Positions 35,069 through 43,972 are shown, numbered from the stretch's first letter. The stretch is DNA of 64,000 nucleotides from Peptoniphilus lacrimalis DSM 7455 (GCF_000378725.1 NZ_KB900374.1:26277-90276), one strand, 5' to 3'. Notes: generated by a model not told the origin, from the letters alone. Made by a program: numbers and translations.

Positions 35069-37132
35069 TTAATATCTTTTCATATTATTTAGAGCGTTAA
35101 GAACAGTTGAGGAATTGTGCAAAAATGCTGAACTTGTATTTGAAATTAATCCGAAGAATCCTAAAATTATTAAAAGAGAATTAAAAGAAATAATTTCCCT
35201 ATAATCTTTAGCTATTCTTTTTTCCAAGCCCTTAGAAATTTTAACTATATCAACAATTGATTCTAAATCATCTGAACCAATAGAAATATCTGAAATTTCT
35301 TTAGCAATATCTGCACCTTTTTTCATACTTATTCCAACATCCGCACTAGACAAGGCTACAGAATCATTAATTCCATCCCCTATTAGCACAACAATTCTTC
35401 CCTTAGCTTTTTCTTTTTCAACAAAATCTGCCTTATCTTCTGGTAAAACTTGGGATTTGTAATAATCTAAATCTAATTCTTCGGCTACATTACGAGCTGC
35501 ATTTTCTGCATCACCTGTAAGCATAACAATTTTTTTATAACCTAAGCCCCTTAGTTTTTTAATAGTTAATTTAGCATCTTCTCTTATAGGATCTGAAATA
35601 CAAATAACACCTATCAATGAATTGCCAATAGACAAGAATAAAAGGGAATGATTTTCTTTTAAATCATCAATAATCTTTTCTTTTTCATCTGTTATTGGTA
35701 CTTTTTCATCTTCAAAAATAAAATGATGAGAACCTATCAGGGCTTTTTGACCATTAATAGTTGAAGCTATACCGTGAGCAACAATATATTTTGGTTCCGT
35801 ATGCATTTCATCGTGAACAAGACCTCTTTTTTTAGCCTCTTCAACAACAGCATTAGCTATTGAATGTGGGAAGTGTTCCTCAAGGCACGCAGCTATTCTT
35901 AAACATTCATTTTCATCATAATTATCAAATGTTATAACTTTTTCAACACAAGGTTGAGATTTTGTCAAAGTTCCTGTTTTGTCAAAAACAATCGTATGAG
36001 CATGGGCAAGACTTTCCATATATCTGCCACCCTTAACCAAAGTTCCGTTTTCTGTAGCTTGACTCATAGCTTTCATAACAGCTATAGGAATGGTTAATTT
36101 TAATGCACAAGAAAAATCTACCATCAAAAATGCCTTGGCTTTTATTAAGCTACCTGTGAAAATATAAGCAAGCGCCGCTCCTATAAAAGAATATTTAACA
36201 AGAGAATCAGCCCTTGTTTCAGCCTTTCTCTGTGATAGAGATTTATTTCTTTCACTATCTTCTATCAAGGCTATAATATTATTTATTCTTGACTCGTTAT
36301 GTTTTTTAGTAGTTTTGATATAAAGATTTCCCTCTTCAAGAACTGTACCAGCAAAAACAGTTTTGCCATAAGTTTTATGAACTGGCATAGATTCTCCAGT
36401 AAATGAAGATTGATTAACAAAACCTTCACCACCAATTACAATACCATCTACGGGAATAGTTGAACCCATCTTACAATCAACAACATCCGAAACATTGACA
36501 TCCCTTAAAGACTTTAGAACTCTTTTATCTCCATCTATAACAAAAACTTTATCAATATTTAATTCCAAAGATTTAGCAAGGTCATCTTTAGATTTTTTTA
36601 AGGTGTATTCTTCAAGTTTTTCCCCTAAATTAAGTAAAAACATTATTGAAGATGCAGCCTTAAATTCATCGGTCAAAAGAGAAATTGAAATTGCACTCGC
36701 ATCAAGAACATCAACATTAAGATTTCCTTTGATAATGGATTTAACACCACTTTTTATATACTTAAATGACCTTATTAAAGTCATGACATTTTTAACTGGT
36801 AGGGGAAGAAATAGCTTGAAAACAAAACGTTTATAAAAAGCATCACGAACAATTTCAAAGATTCCCCCCTGATTTTCAATCATAGTTGGACAAATATCCG
36901 AATCATTTATAGCTTTTAAATCTAAATCTAAAATATATTTGCAGATATTTGGCAAAATTTCTTCCTTGTATTCCACAACAATTGAGCCATTGAGTGAATT
37001 GATATCCACAGAAATTACGCCATCAAAACTTTCAAGTTCGTATTTTAAAGCTCCATACTCTTTTTGATTGAAAGAATAAGGAGTTGCAAAACGACATCGA
37101 CCCCTAATCCTGTGAGCAATTTTCGCTTTCAT
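35069..37132 (-). CDS. Heavy-metal P1B-type ATPase with SCALK transmembrane motif
   Basis: A 687-aa metal efflux pump. Residues 1-70 form an HMA-like domain that starts with the HRIRGRCRF motif. TGES (FTGESMPV), the phosphorylation motif DKTGTLT, and GDGINDSVALSSADVG are intact. The metal-selecting membrane motif, CPC in copper and zinc pumps, reads SCALKLTIP, and the HP locus reads HFPHSIA; both suggest a subgroup distinct from CopA and ZntA. The cation is not predictable; Mn, Fe or Zn are possible. It follows by one base a small membrane protein gene that resembles the PacL partners of mycobacterial CtpC. Confidence 0.88.
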   Translation of the reverse strand: MKAKIAHRIRGRCRFATPYSFNQKEYGALKYELESFDGVISVDINSLNGSIVVEYKEEILPNICKYILDLDLKAINDSDICPTMIENQGGIFEIVRDAFYKRFVFKLFLPLPVKNVMTLIRSFKYIKSGVKSIIKGNLNVDVLDASAISISLLTDEFKAASSIMFLLNLGEKLEEYTLKKSKDDLAKSLELNIDKVFVIDGDKRVLKSLRDVNVSDVVDCKMGSTIPVDGIVIGGEGFVNQSSFTGESMPVHKTYGKTVFAGTVLEEGNLYIKTTKKHNESRINNIIALIEDSERNKSLSQRKAETRADSLVKYSFIGAALAYIFTGSLIKAKAFLMVDFSCALKLTIPIAVMKAMSQATENGTLVKGGRYMESLAHAHTIVFDKTGTLTKSQPCVEKVITFDNYDENECLRIAACLEEHFPHSIANAVVEEAKKRGLVHDEMHTEPKYIVAHGIASTINGQKALIGSHHFIFEDEKVPITDEKEKIIDDLKENHSLLFLSIGNSLIGVICISDPIREDAKLTIKKLRGLGYKKIVMLTGDAENAARNVAEELDLDYYKSQVLPEDKADFVEKEKAKGRIVVLIGDGINDSVALSSADVGISMKKGADIAKEISDISIGSDDLESIVDIVKISKGLEKRIAKDYREIISFNSLLIILGFFGLISNTSSAFLHNSSTVLNALNNMKRY

Positions 37133-37133
37133 T

Positions 37134-37445
37134 TTAGTCCTCTAAATCTTCTTTTGGTTCATCCTTTTTTTCTTCAGCCATATTAGCTAAATTTTCAATA
37201 TTTAAAGCTTCTTCCTTTTCTCTTTCTTTCTTGTCATCTTCTTCTTTTTTTACTTTTGCTTCAGCTAAAATATCATTAGCATTTTCACGAATATTTTCAA
37301 GGCTCTTATCAAGGTTTTCTTTAACTTTTAGACCCCCGGCTACAGCACTAACAGCTAAATTTTTTGCGCTTTTAGATGATAAAAATTTGTCACCAACTAA
37401 ACCTAAAGCTACACCTACAGCTAAATTAATTAATTTCTTTTTCAT
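37134..37445 (-). CDS. Small membrane-anchored protein, PacL-like partner of the P-type ATPase
   Basis: A 103-aa protein. The N-terminal Gly/Ala-rich hydrophobic segment (LINLAVGVALGLVGDKFL) is followed by SAKNLAVSAVAGGLKVKEN, an amphipathic helix to ILAEAKVKKEE, and a highly charged Lys/Glu tail. This layout resembles mycobacterial PacL1 (DUF1490), which assembles with the P-ATPase CtpC in membrane efflux platforms, but the metal-binding His tail of PacL1 is missing and replaced by Glu/Asp. It lies directly upstream of the ATPase gene. The resemblance is from memory and manual alignment only. Confidence 0.7.
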   Translation of the reverse strand: MKKKLINLAVGVALGLVGDKFLSSKSAKNLAVSAVAGGLKVKENLDKSLENIRENANDILAEAKVKKEEDDKKEREKEEALNIENLANMAEEKKDEPKEDLED

Positions 37446-37775
37446 AATGAAACCCCCTAATATTAATATATTTATATTATCATTTTTCTAATTGATAATC
37501 AACTGCTATTTAATCTGTTGTTTTTTGAGATGTAATGAGTATTTATTATCAATTAGCTTTTTTCTATTATATATAATTTTATATATGATAGAAAATATTT
37601 ACCCTTTTAATAAAAAATGTGTCACTATAATAAAAAGATTTATAATTTTATTTTATAAAATATTTAAAAATATAAATTTTTTAAAGCAAAATTCAAAATT
37701 TAGAATTTATCTACATAAATACTAGATTTTTTAGCCTTTCTAAGGTATAATAAATTATTGTACTTGGAGGAGATT
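37446..37775. other. Divergent intergenic region between the PacL-like gene and mnmA
   Basis: It contains a widely spaced inverted repeat CTAATTGATAA (37488-37498) / TTATCAATTAG (37546-37556), with arms related to the TGATAAT half of Fur-type boxes, and a TATAAT at 37746-37751 upstream of mnmA. I see no credible gene. Confidence 0.45.
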
Positions 37776-38831
37776 ATGAAAAATAAAAAAGTGGTTCTAG
37801 GTATGAGTGGTGGTGTTGATTCTTCAGTTGCTGCTATCCTTTTAAAAAACCAAGGCTATGATGTGATTGGCGTATTTATGAGGAATTGGGCTGATGATGG
37901 AGTTTGTACTGCTACAGAAGACTATATGGATGTTGTAAAAGTTGCATCCCAATTAGGTATAAAATATTTTACTGTAAATTTTGAAGAAGAATATAGAAAC
38001 CAAGTTTTTTCATATTTTCTTAATGAATATAAGAAAGGTCGAACTCCTAATCCTGATGTGATGTGCAATACAGAAATTAAATTTAAGGCATTTTTAAATT
38101 ATGCTTTGAATTTTGATTGCGACTATATTGCAATGGGTCACTATGCCCGTACAAAAAATATTGATGGAAAAACTTACCTTTGTAGAGGTTTAGATAATAA
38201 TAAGGACCAATCTTATTTTTTATCAAGAGTTACAGAAGATGCCTTAAAGAAAACTCTCTTTCCTATTGGTGAGCTTCAAAAAGATCAGGTAAGAAAGATT
38301 GCCAAAGATTATGGTCTGTCAACAGCTCTAAAAAAGGATTCTACAGGAATTTGTTTTATTGGCGAAAGAGATTTTAATAAGTTTTTGGACCAATTTTTAT
38401 TTACAAAACCCGGCAAAATTGTCGATACCCAAGGAAATGTTTTGGGAGAACATTCAGGACTTATTCACTATACCATCGGTCAAAGACGAGGAATGGGAAT
38501 AGGCGGTAAAGGAAATGGAGAACCTTTTTTTGTAGCAGACAAGGATTTGAAAAATAATCTTTTGATAGTGGCTCAAGGAGAAAAAAATCCTGCCCTGTAT
38601 AAAAAAGTTTTTCAAGTAGAAGATTTGTTTTGGATTAGTGGAAAACCACATTTCCCTCTTAAAATGACTGTAAAAATTAGATACAGAGCAAAAGATGAAG
38701 AAGCTTTGCTCGAAGAAAACGAGGGAAAATATTTTGTAAAATTAAAAAATCCCCTAAAAGGGGTTACTCCCGGTCAAGTTGCCGTATTCTATAATGACGA
38801 AATTTGCCTTGGCTCAGGGATTATAAAGTAG
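37776..38831 (+). CDS. mnmA: tRNA-specific 2-thiouridylase MnmA
   Basis: Thiolates U34 of tRNA-Glu, -Gln and -Lys. From ATG 37776 (GGAGGAG site) it is 351 aa, the family length. The PP-loop GMSGGVDSSVAA, catalytic Cys in DVMCNTEIKF and in STGICFIGER, and the YTIGQRRGMGIGG segment are present. A TTG 18 bp upstream is less likely. The L25 gene follows by 9 bp. Confidence 0.97.
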   Translation: MKNKKVVLGMSGGVDSSVAAILLKNQGYDVIGVFMRNWADDGVCTATEDYMDVVKVASQLGIKYFTVNFEEEYRNQVFSYFLNEYKKGRTPNPDVMCNTEIKFKAFLNYALNFDCDYIAMGHYARTKNIDGKTYLCRGLDNNKDQSYFLSRVTEDALKKTLFPIGELQKDQVRKIAKDYGLSTALKKDSTGICFIGERDFNKFLDQFLFTKPGKIVDTQGNVLGEHSGLIHYTIGQRRGMGIGGKGNGEPFFVADKDLKNNLLIVAQGEKNPALYKKVFQVEDLFWISGKPHFPLKMTVKIRYRAKDEEALLEENEGKYFVKLKNPLKGVTPGQVAVFYNDEICLGSGIIK

Positions 38832-38840
38832 GAGGTATTT

Positions 38841-39476
38841 ATGGAATTATTAAAGTTAAGTTCTAGAAAAGAACACGGTAAAAACCAAGTTGATAAGTTA
38901 AGAGCAGAAGGTATAGTACCAGGAGTAATATATGGTAAAGACAGAGAACCTTTAAATGTTAGTGGCCATGAAAATGTAATTTTAAAATTATTTCAAGAAG
39001 TTGGTACTTCTGTAATCATTGAAGTTGAAATTGATGGTCAAAAAACTTCTGTACTTTTTAAAGAAGTTCAAATGCACCCATTCAAAAATAATATGCTTCA
39101 CTTCGACTTATATGAAATTGATATGAATCATCCAATTACAGTTGTTGTACCAGTAGTATTAATTGGTAGAGATGAAATCAAAGTTCAACCTTCTAACTTA
39201 ATTCAAGTTATAAATGAAGTTGAAGTTAGCTGCCTACCAAAATATTTACCATCAACTGCTGATGTAGAAGTTACTGATATGCAAATTGGTGATACAATTA
39301 CAGTAGCAGACCTTGATATTTCAAAAGATGAAAATATAGAAGTAGCACTTGATGCTGATGAAGTTGTTGCAACATTATCTGCACCAAGAGAAGAATCTGA
39401 AGAAGAAGAAACTGAAGTAGCTGGTGAAGTTCCTACAGTTGCAGAAACTGAACAAAAAGAATCTGAAGAAGAATAA
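38841..39476 (+). CDS. rplY: Ribosomal protein L25/Ctc (5S rRNA-binding, stress form)
   Basis: The 211-aa protein has an N-terminal L25 domain (LSSRKEHGKNQVDKLRAEG, VPGVIYG, LFKEVQMHPFKNNMLHFDLYEI) and a C-terminal TL5/CTC beta domain (residues about 95-185), ending in an acidic Glu-rich tail. This is the long Ctc-type form that binds 5S rRNA in the large subunit. AGGAGG precedes the ATG. It is co-transcribed with mnmA. Confidence 0.95.
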   Translation: MELLKLSSRKEHGKNQVDKLRAEGIVPGVIYGKDREPLNVSGHENVILKLFQEVGTSVIIEVEIDGQKTSVLFKEVQMHPFKNNMLHFDLYEIDMNHPITVVVPVVLIGRDEIKVQPSNLIQVINEVEVSCLPKYLPSTADVEVTDMQIGDTITVADLDISKDENIEVALDADEVVATLSAPREESEEEETEVAGEVPTVAETEQKESEEE

Positions 39477-39486
39477 TAATTTTTTC

Positions 39487-39512
39487 AAAAGACCCTTTTG
39501 GGTCTTTTTTTA
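39487..39512 (+). terminator. Terminator of mnmA-rplY
   Basis: AAAAGACCC/GGGTCTTTT stem with a TTTT loop and T run. Confidence 0.9.
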
Positions 39513-39523
39513 TTTCAAAACAT

Positions 39524-39560
39524 AAAAAAGTCAGTATTTTTAATAACAAAATACTGACTA
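39524..39560 (-). terminator. ribU terminator
   Basis: AGTCAGTATTTT/AAAATACTGACT 12-bp stem (39529-39559), with a T run on the minus strand. Confidence 0.85.
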
Positions 39561-39575
39561 AATAATAATCTTATC

Positions 39576-40184
39576 TTATCCTAGTTTGAATATAGGACTT
39601 AATTTTTTATAAACAAGCATCATAAGAGCCGATGTAATTAATCCTTTTAAAAGATTAAAAGGAAGTATGCAATATACCATAAAAGACCAAAGATCTGTGA
39701 CTTTTTCACTTACAGCTCTTCCCATGCCAATAATTGCTTCCATTGGAATAATTTTTGCATACAATGGAAATATTACATAATAATTTGAAACCATTGAAAG
39801 AGCTGTCATAATCAATACACCAGAAGTTAATCCAATGATTGCCCTTTTATAAGTTTTATTTTTTCTATAAATACTTGCAGAAACAAAGGCAAAAACTGAA
39901 CCAATTATAAAGTTTGACAATTCTCCAACTCCTCCAGTTGTTGTCCCTCTAATAACAATATGCAAAATGTTTTTTAATCCACAGATCAAAACTCCATAAA
40001 TTGGACCCATAGTAAAAGCTCCAAGCAAAGTTGGCAACTCAGAAATATCCATTTTGATAAATTCTGGTGCTATAAATAAAATCGGAACCTCAATAAGCAT
40101 TAACAAAAATCCAATAACTGATAACATAGCAACTCTTGAAATTGCACGGGCAGATAAAAATGTACCTGTATTAACTCTATTCAT
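39576..40184 (-). CDS. ribU: Riboflavin ECF transporter S component RibU
   Basis: A 202-aa membrane protein with six predicted helices that binds riboflavin and associates with the shared ECF energy-coupling module, which is not encoded here. The ISELPTLLGAFTMGPIYGVLICGLKN region and GELSNFIIGSVFAFVSA are typical of RibU. ATG 40184 follows GGAGG; upstream in-frame codons belong to the leader. The FMN riboswitch upstream supports the substrate. Confidence 0.93.
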   Translation of the reverse strand: MNRVNTGTFLSARAISRVAMLSVIGFLLMLIEVPILFIAPEFIKMDISELPTLLGAFTMGPIYGVLICGLKNILHIVIRGTTTGGVGELSNFIIGSVFAFVSASIYRKNKTYKRAIIGLTSGVLIMTALSMVSNYYVIFPLYAKIIPMEAIIGMGRAVSEKVTDLWSFMVYCILPFNLLKGLITSALMMLVYKKLSPIFKLG

Positions 40185-40209
40185 AAATACCTCCTTAATT
40201 TGGGGCATC

Positions 40210-40232
40210 AAAAAAGCCCCTTCTTCGGGGCG
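40210..40232 (-). terminator. Expression-platform terminator of the FMN riboswitch
   Basis: GCCCCGAAGAAGGGGC followed by TTTTTT on the minus strand, between the aptamer and ribU. Confidence 0.85.
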
Positions 40233-40245
40233 TAATATCAATTAC

Positions 40246-40356
40246 ACATCTTCTTTCATCCAGACTTTACTGTCGGTATTGGAATTTCACCAATTCAACC
40301 CCAAAAGGCTCGTGGACTCTACCACCGGTTAGGACTTTCACCAATCCCTGAAGATT
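40246..40356 (-). promoter_or_regulatory. FMN riboswitch (RFN element)
   Basis: The aptamer has the closing stem TCTTCA/GAAGA, the conserved arms TTGGTGAAAGTCC-TAACCGGTGGTA and GGTGAAATTCCAATACCGAC, AGAGTCCACGAGCC, and TCTGGATGAAAGAAGA. Binding of FMN should favour the terminator and shut off riboflavin uptake. Confidence 0.95.
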
Positions 40357-40368
40357 AACAACATCTAT

Positions 40369-40396
40369 ATTATATCATCTTTTAATAAATTTTCAA
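40369..40396 (-). promoter_or_regulatory. Promoter of the FMN riboswitch/ribU unit
   Basis: TTGAAA (40391-40396), a 16-bp spacer and TATAAT (40369-40374) on the minus strand. Confidence 0.7.
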
Positions 40397-40499
40397 TACA
40401 TGAAACAAAGCATAAGATAAAATTCTTAGAAAAAATATAAGACTAGGTGATTAGAATATTAGACTTTCAATTTAAAAATTATGTAAAAAATTCTAAAAT

Positions 40500-40538
40500 A
40501 AATGCCCAAGATGAAACTTATCAAATTGGACATTTATT
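40500..40538 (-). terminator. Terminator after the L,D-transpeptidase gene
   Basis: AAATGTCCAA and TTGGGCATTT pair (one G-T pair) over a loop of about 17 nt, followed by TATTTTAG on the minus strand. Confidence 0.5.
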
Positions 40539-40542
40539 TTAT

Positions 40543-41919
40543 TTATGAAATTTTTTGTGTGCGTGAATCGTAAATTACAACAGGCATTCCCACAAAAGTA
40601 TTATCAAAAAGTTTAGGCATTACAGAAGGCGGAATATTGATACATCCGTGACTTCCTCCTGTCATATATATATTGCCTCCAAAAGAGCTCCTCCAAGAAG
40701 CATCATGAAGTCCAACACCAGTCCATGTTATTGGCAACCAATAATTTACATGAGAGCGATAGTTATCACCTGTCAAAAATCTATCCCTTTCTCTTGACCA
40801 AATTTTATGAGTTCCAGTAGGTGTGGCATTATTTTCACCAGGATTACCTGTAACAATTTTAGTTTCCAAAATCAGTTTTCCATCTTTATATAACCAAGCA
40901 TTTTGCCTTGCAAGGTCAACTTCTATATAAGAATTTCCTAAATCATTAACAGCTCTATTAACTGCTACAGTCCTATAAACAGGAGTTAATTCCTTATCTT
41001 TCCTTTCATTTAAAGCCTTAATAAGTTCTTCTGAAGTCTTTTTTCTTTCAGTTGACCATCCATAAATTCCACCTTGAACACGAACCAGTCCAATACCAGT
41101 AGCATTAAAATCACGGGTTCCCTTAAATGTATCATATTTTAAAGCCAAAGATTTTATATAATTTTTCACCTTAGCATCATCAGGAACAAGTTTCATATCT
41201 TCAGTTCTGTGAAATAATTTAATTAAATCTTGTCCCGTTAAAGTTTCCTTTCTATCTTGAAAATTATAAATAATTTTTAGTTTGAAAAGAGATTTATACT
41301 CATTCAAAAGAGATAAAAGTCCCTTATCATCCGACTTGATTTTTGGCATATAATAAATATTTTCTTTTTCTAGATTGACATCTTTATTTTCATCTTTTAA
41401 ATGCTTCATAATAGAAGATTTTAATTTACTAACATCCACAGTATTGCCTAAAACTTCATCTTCTATTTTAAAATTATTATTTTCATAAACAATTTTGGCA
41501 TCTTGAGGTGGTGTATTTTGATTTTTAACAATTTTCAAATCATCAACACTTTGGTCAAATTTACTAATATCGTAAGTAGCTCTATGCTTAAGCTCATATT
41601 CTTTCTTATATAGACTTTGTAAAAACCAATAAAAAGATGGTTGTTTAATATCTTGATTTGGCAAAAGTTCATCCTTGTAGTCAAACTTGGATACATCTAA
41701 ATCTTCCTTACCATCTCTAGAAATAATATTAATTTTATAATCTTTCCAAATACCATTGTAATTATCATATAAATCCGATTTTTTTGTTAAAGACAAATCC
41801 TTACCATTTACTATAGTTTTTGGCAAAAAATAAGACCTATAAAAATAAGCACCAAAAAAATAAATACCTATGAGTAGAATAAGAATAAGTCCTAAAATAA
41901 ATTTTAAAGCCTTTTTCAT
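40543..41919 (-). CDS. L,D-transpeptidase (YkuD) with peptidoglycan-binding domain
   Basis: A 458-aa exported enzyme that crosslinks peptidoglycan through a catalytic cysteine. An N-terminal membrane anchor (residues about 5-28) is followed by a PG_binding_4-like region and the C-terminal YkuD domain (about 325-450). The signature GLHDASWRSSFGG ... TGGSHGCINIP contains the catalytic Cys and His. It has its own ribosome binding site (AAAGGTGG). With the class A PBP in this window apparently weak in transpeptidation, 3-3 crosslinking may matter in this organism. Confidence 0.93.
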   Translation of the reverse strand: MKKALKFILGLILILLIGIYFFGAYFYRSYFLPKTIVNGKDLSLTKKSDLYDNYNGIWKDYKINIISRDGKEDLDVSKFDYKDELLPNQDIKQPSFYWFLQSLYKKEYELKHRATYDISKFDQSVDDLKIVKNQNTPPQDAKIVYENNNFKIEDEVLGNTVDVSKLKSSIMKHLKDENKDVNLEKENIYYMPKIKSDDKGLLSLLNEYKSLFKLKIIYNFQDRKETLTGQDLIKLFHRTEDMKLVPDDAKVKNYIKSLALKYDTFKGTRDFNATGIGLVRVQGGIYGWSTERKKTSEELIKALNERKDKELTPVYRTVAVNRAVNDLGNSYIEVDLARQNAWLYKDGKLILETKIVTGNPGENNATPTGTHKIWSRERDRFLTGDNYRSHVNYWLPITWTGVGLHDASWRSSFGGNIYMTGGSHGCINIPPSVMPKLFDNTFVGMPVVIYDSRTQKIS

Positions 41920-42106
41920 TTGACCACCTTTCCATTTAATTATAGCTTAAAGATATGAATTGTAAACGTGAAATTAAGAATTGTAATATAATTGTATAAA
42001 TGATTACAAAACAATGAATTTTAATAAATGTATAGGATTATAAGCAGAAATCACAATTAAGAAAAATATTTTAAATAATAATTAAAATAAAATTTCTGTA
42101 AAAGTA

Positions 42107-42135
42107 TTGACAATTTTTTATAAACTAGCTATAAT
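42107..42135 (+). promoter_or_regulatory. tRNA-Leu promoter
   Basis: TTGACA (42107-42112), 17 bp, TATAAT (42130-42135): perfect consensus 21 bp before the tRNA. Confidence 0.85.
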
Positions 42136-42156
42136 AATTATGTTGTAAAACTTCAT

Positions 42157-42240
42157 GCGGGAATGGCGGAATTGGCAGACGCGCTAGACTTAGGATCTAG
42201 TTCCATTGGAGTGGGGGTTCAAGTCCTCTTTCCCGCACCA
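42157..42240 (+). tRNA. tRNA-Leu (anticodon UAG)
   Basis: An 84-nt class II tRNA: acceptor GCGGGAA paired with TTCCCGC, anticodon arm CTAGA-CTTAGGA-TCTAG, long variable arm, discriminator A and encoded CCA. The prophage begins about 245 bp downstream, so its 3' end is the likely attachment site. Confidence 0.96.
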
Positions 42241-42293
42241 GACAATTTTGTATTTTTATGAATTGTTACAAATGGCTAAAAATGCAAAGAAAA

Positions 42294-42328
42294 AGCAGGT
42301 ATTCAATTTTTGAATTACCTGCTTTTTT
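42294..42328 (+). terminator. Terminator downstream of tRNA-Leu
   Basis: AGCAGGT (42294-42300) and ACCTGCT (42317-42323), extended by TTCAA/TTGAA, then a T run. Confidence 0.8.
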
Positions 42329-42485
42329 ACATATTTTTACACGTTTTTATTGTTGTGTTACCAACTCGTTACCAACTTTTATAATTCTTTTTTTCATTTA
42401 AATACCTTTATTTGGTAGGATTTAAAAATATTTTTTTAAATTTTTATATAAAAATAAAGCCTGGCTAAGAACCTAGACCAATAAA

Positions 42486-42725
42486 TTATTCTTTTTTTAG
42501 TTTTTCTGTATTAATCACGTTTGTTGTATCTGTCGGCTTGCTATCCGCTATTCCCTCAGATAACATATATATACATAAACCACCAATTGCAGACACTAAG
42601 GCTACTACTCTTTCAGTGGTTTCAGGCTCTGCACTTGTAAATGCAATTAATGCAATTACAACTGCACTTATACAAGCCCAAAACTTTCTACTTCCTAACT
42701 TTCTTAAAAAGTCTTCTTTCTTCAT
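42486..42725 (-). CDS. Phage holin
   Basis: A 79-aa protein with two hydrophobic segments (FWACISAVVIALIAFTS and VVALVSAIGGLCIYML) split by a short acidic loop, a charged N-terminus and a polar tail: the pattern of small phage holins that time lysis. It overlaps the endolysin stop by 4 bp and is the last phage gene before tRNA-Leu. Confidence 0.85.
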   Translation of the reverse strand: MKKEDFLRKLGSRKFWACISAVVIALIAFTSAEPETTERVVALVSAIGGLCIYMLSEGIADSKPTDTTNVINTEKLKKE

Positions 42726-43972
42726 TTTTCCACCTCTCTTTGCTTATCATATCTTCTTATCATCGCTATAACTTGTTCTCGGGTACAAGTTGAACCGGGG
42801 TTGCTTCCATCAGTAATCCCTTGTTCCTTACCCCATTCCCAATCTTCTTTTGCCCATTCTGATGGGACTGTGTTATCTCTAGTCACGATTTTTCCCACTC
42901 CTTTATCGTACTGTTGCAAGCCTAGTCTTTCTATAAGTTGGATTAGTTTATTTCCATAATTTAGATCTGTTGCATATCCACACTCTCTAAGTGCAAGTGC
43001 TTGTGTTTTATAATTTTTAGCTTCTAAAACTTTTTTATAGTTTTGCACTCTCCAAGGTGTTGATACAAAAAACTGGTCGTGATCTTTAATGGACTCTAAA
43101 TAGGATCCATATTTTCTAAAGTCAGCAGTTATTGTGTAGACTTCTCCAGTTGACTTTTGTTCTTTTGTTTGCTTCTTATAAACTTCTCCAGTCCAATCTT
43201 TGCTTACCTTAATTCCAAATAAGTTTTTAGCTTCTCTTGCAAGTGATGACTTGCCCCAGTTACTTTCAAGGATAGCTTGTGCAATAGTCACAGATGGCAA
43301 GATATTAAGTTTTTGTCCTCTAAGACTATCCACAATAGACTGTATAAAATTTTCTTCAGTGAGTTCTACTGGTGGAGTCTTAACATCAGACTTCTTTTCT
43401 GCAAGTCCATAAAATTCTGCAATTGCTTTTGACACCGCATTTGCAGTCTTATCAAGATTTTTACGATACACAGTTGCATCTTGCAAATTGTCGTGAAAAA
43501 CATGCTCTACTATCATATTTTTCTTAGCATACCCAAGCCTTAGGATTCCATAATAATTAGATCCTGCATTATTTCTCCTGTACTTTGTGCCACGATTAGG
43601 AGTACCTAAAGCACTTGACACATAAGCACAAATCTTATCCCCTAAAGCCTTGCAAGACTCCTTAGGATTTGTAGAGTCCCAAACCTCTACACCTCTTACA
43701 TTGCCACCAGCCGCATTACTGTGAACTGATAAGAGTAAATCATAACCTCCTGCCATGAGTCCCCTAGACTTAAGACTTGGATTCTGAAAAATATAATTCC
43801 TAGTCATATTAACTTTAAAACCATATCTTTCAAGTGCCGGCTTTAAAAAATCTCTGGCATAAATAAAGTTGCAGTCCCCCTCGTTACAATATGGGAGATT
43901 ATCAACTTGTTTAAATCCTCTGTTATGAGCAGTTCCACCACCATGACCAGGGTCTAACATTATTTTTACCAT
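42722..43972 (-). CDS. Prophage endolysin: amidase plus glucosaminidase
   Basis: A 416-aa lysin. The N-terminal Amidase_3 domain (MVKIMLDPGHGGGTAHNRG, LLLSVHSNAAGG, NMIVEHVFHDN; residues 1-185) is a zinc N-acetylmuramoyl-L-alanine amidase. The middle FlgJ-type glucosaminidase domain (PSVTIAQAILESNWGKSSLA ... FGIKVSKDWTGEVYKKQ; about 205-350) cleaves glycan. The C-terminal segment EWAKEDWEWGKEQGITDG ... TCTREQVIAMIRRY resembles an SLH-like cell-wall anchor. ATG 43972 has GGAG; an earlier frame start lies in the terminator. Confidence 0.92.
   Translation of the reverse strand: MVKIMLDPGHGGGTAHNRGFKQVDNLPYCNEGDCNFIYARDFLKPALERYGFKVNMTRNYIFQNPSLKSRGLMAGGYDLLLSVHSNAAGGNVRGVEVWDSTNPKESCKALGDKICAYVSSALGTPNRGTKYRRNNAGSNYYGILRLGYAKKNMIVEHVFHDNLQDATVYRKNLDKTANAVSKAIAEFYGLAEKKSDVKTPPVELTEENFIQSIVDSLRGQKLNILPSVTIAQAILESNWGKSSLAREAKNLFGIKVSKDWTGEVYKKQTKEQKSTGEVYTITADFRKYGSYLESIKDHDQFFVSTPWRVQNYKKVLEAKNYKTQALALRECGYATDLNYGNKLIQLIERLGLQQYDKGVGKIVTRDNTVPSEWAKEDWEWGKEQGITDGSNPGSTCTREQVIAMIRRYDKQREVEK

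Noticed and set aside
42357..42376. Minus-strand KVGNELVTQQ-stop reading over the GTTACCAAC direct repeat as an integrase C-terminus
   Set aside because: Only about ten codons; similar ends occur in integrases, but nothing upstream supports a gene.
42440..42480. Possible holin terminator (AGCCTGG...)
   Set aside because: The stem is short and imperfect, with only a moderate T run; not strong enough to list.
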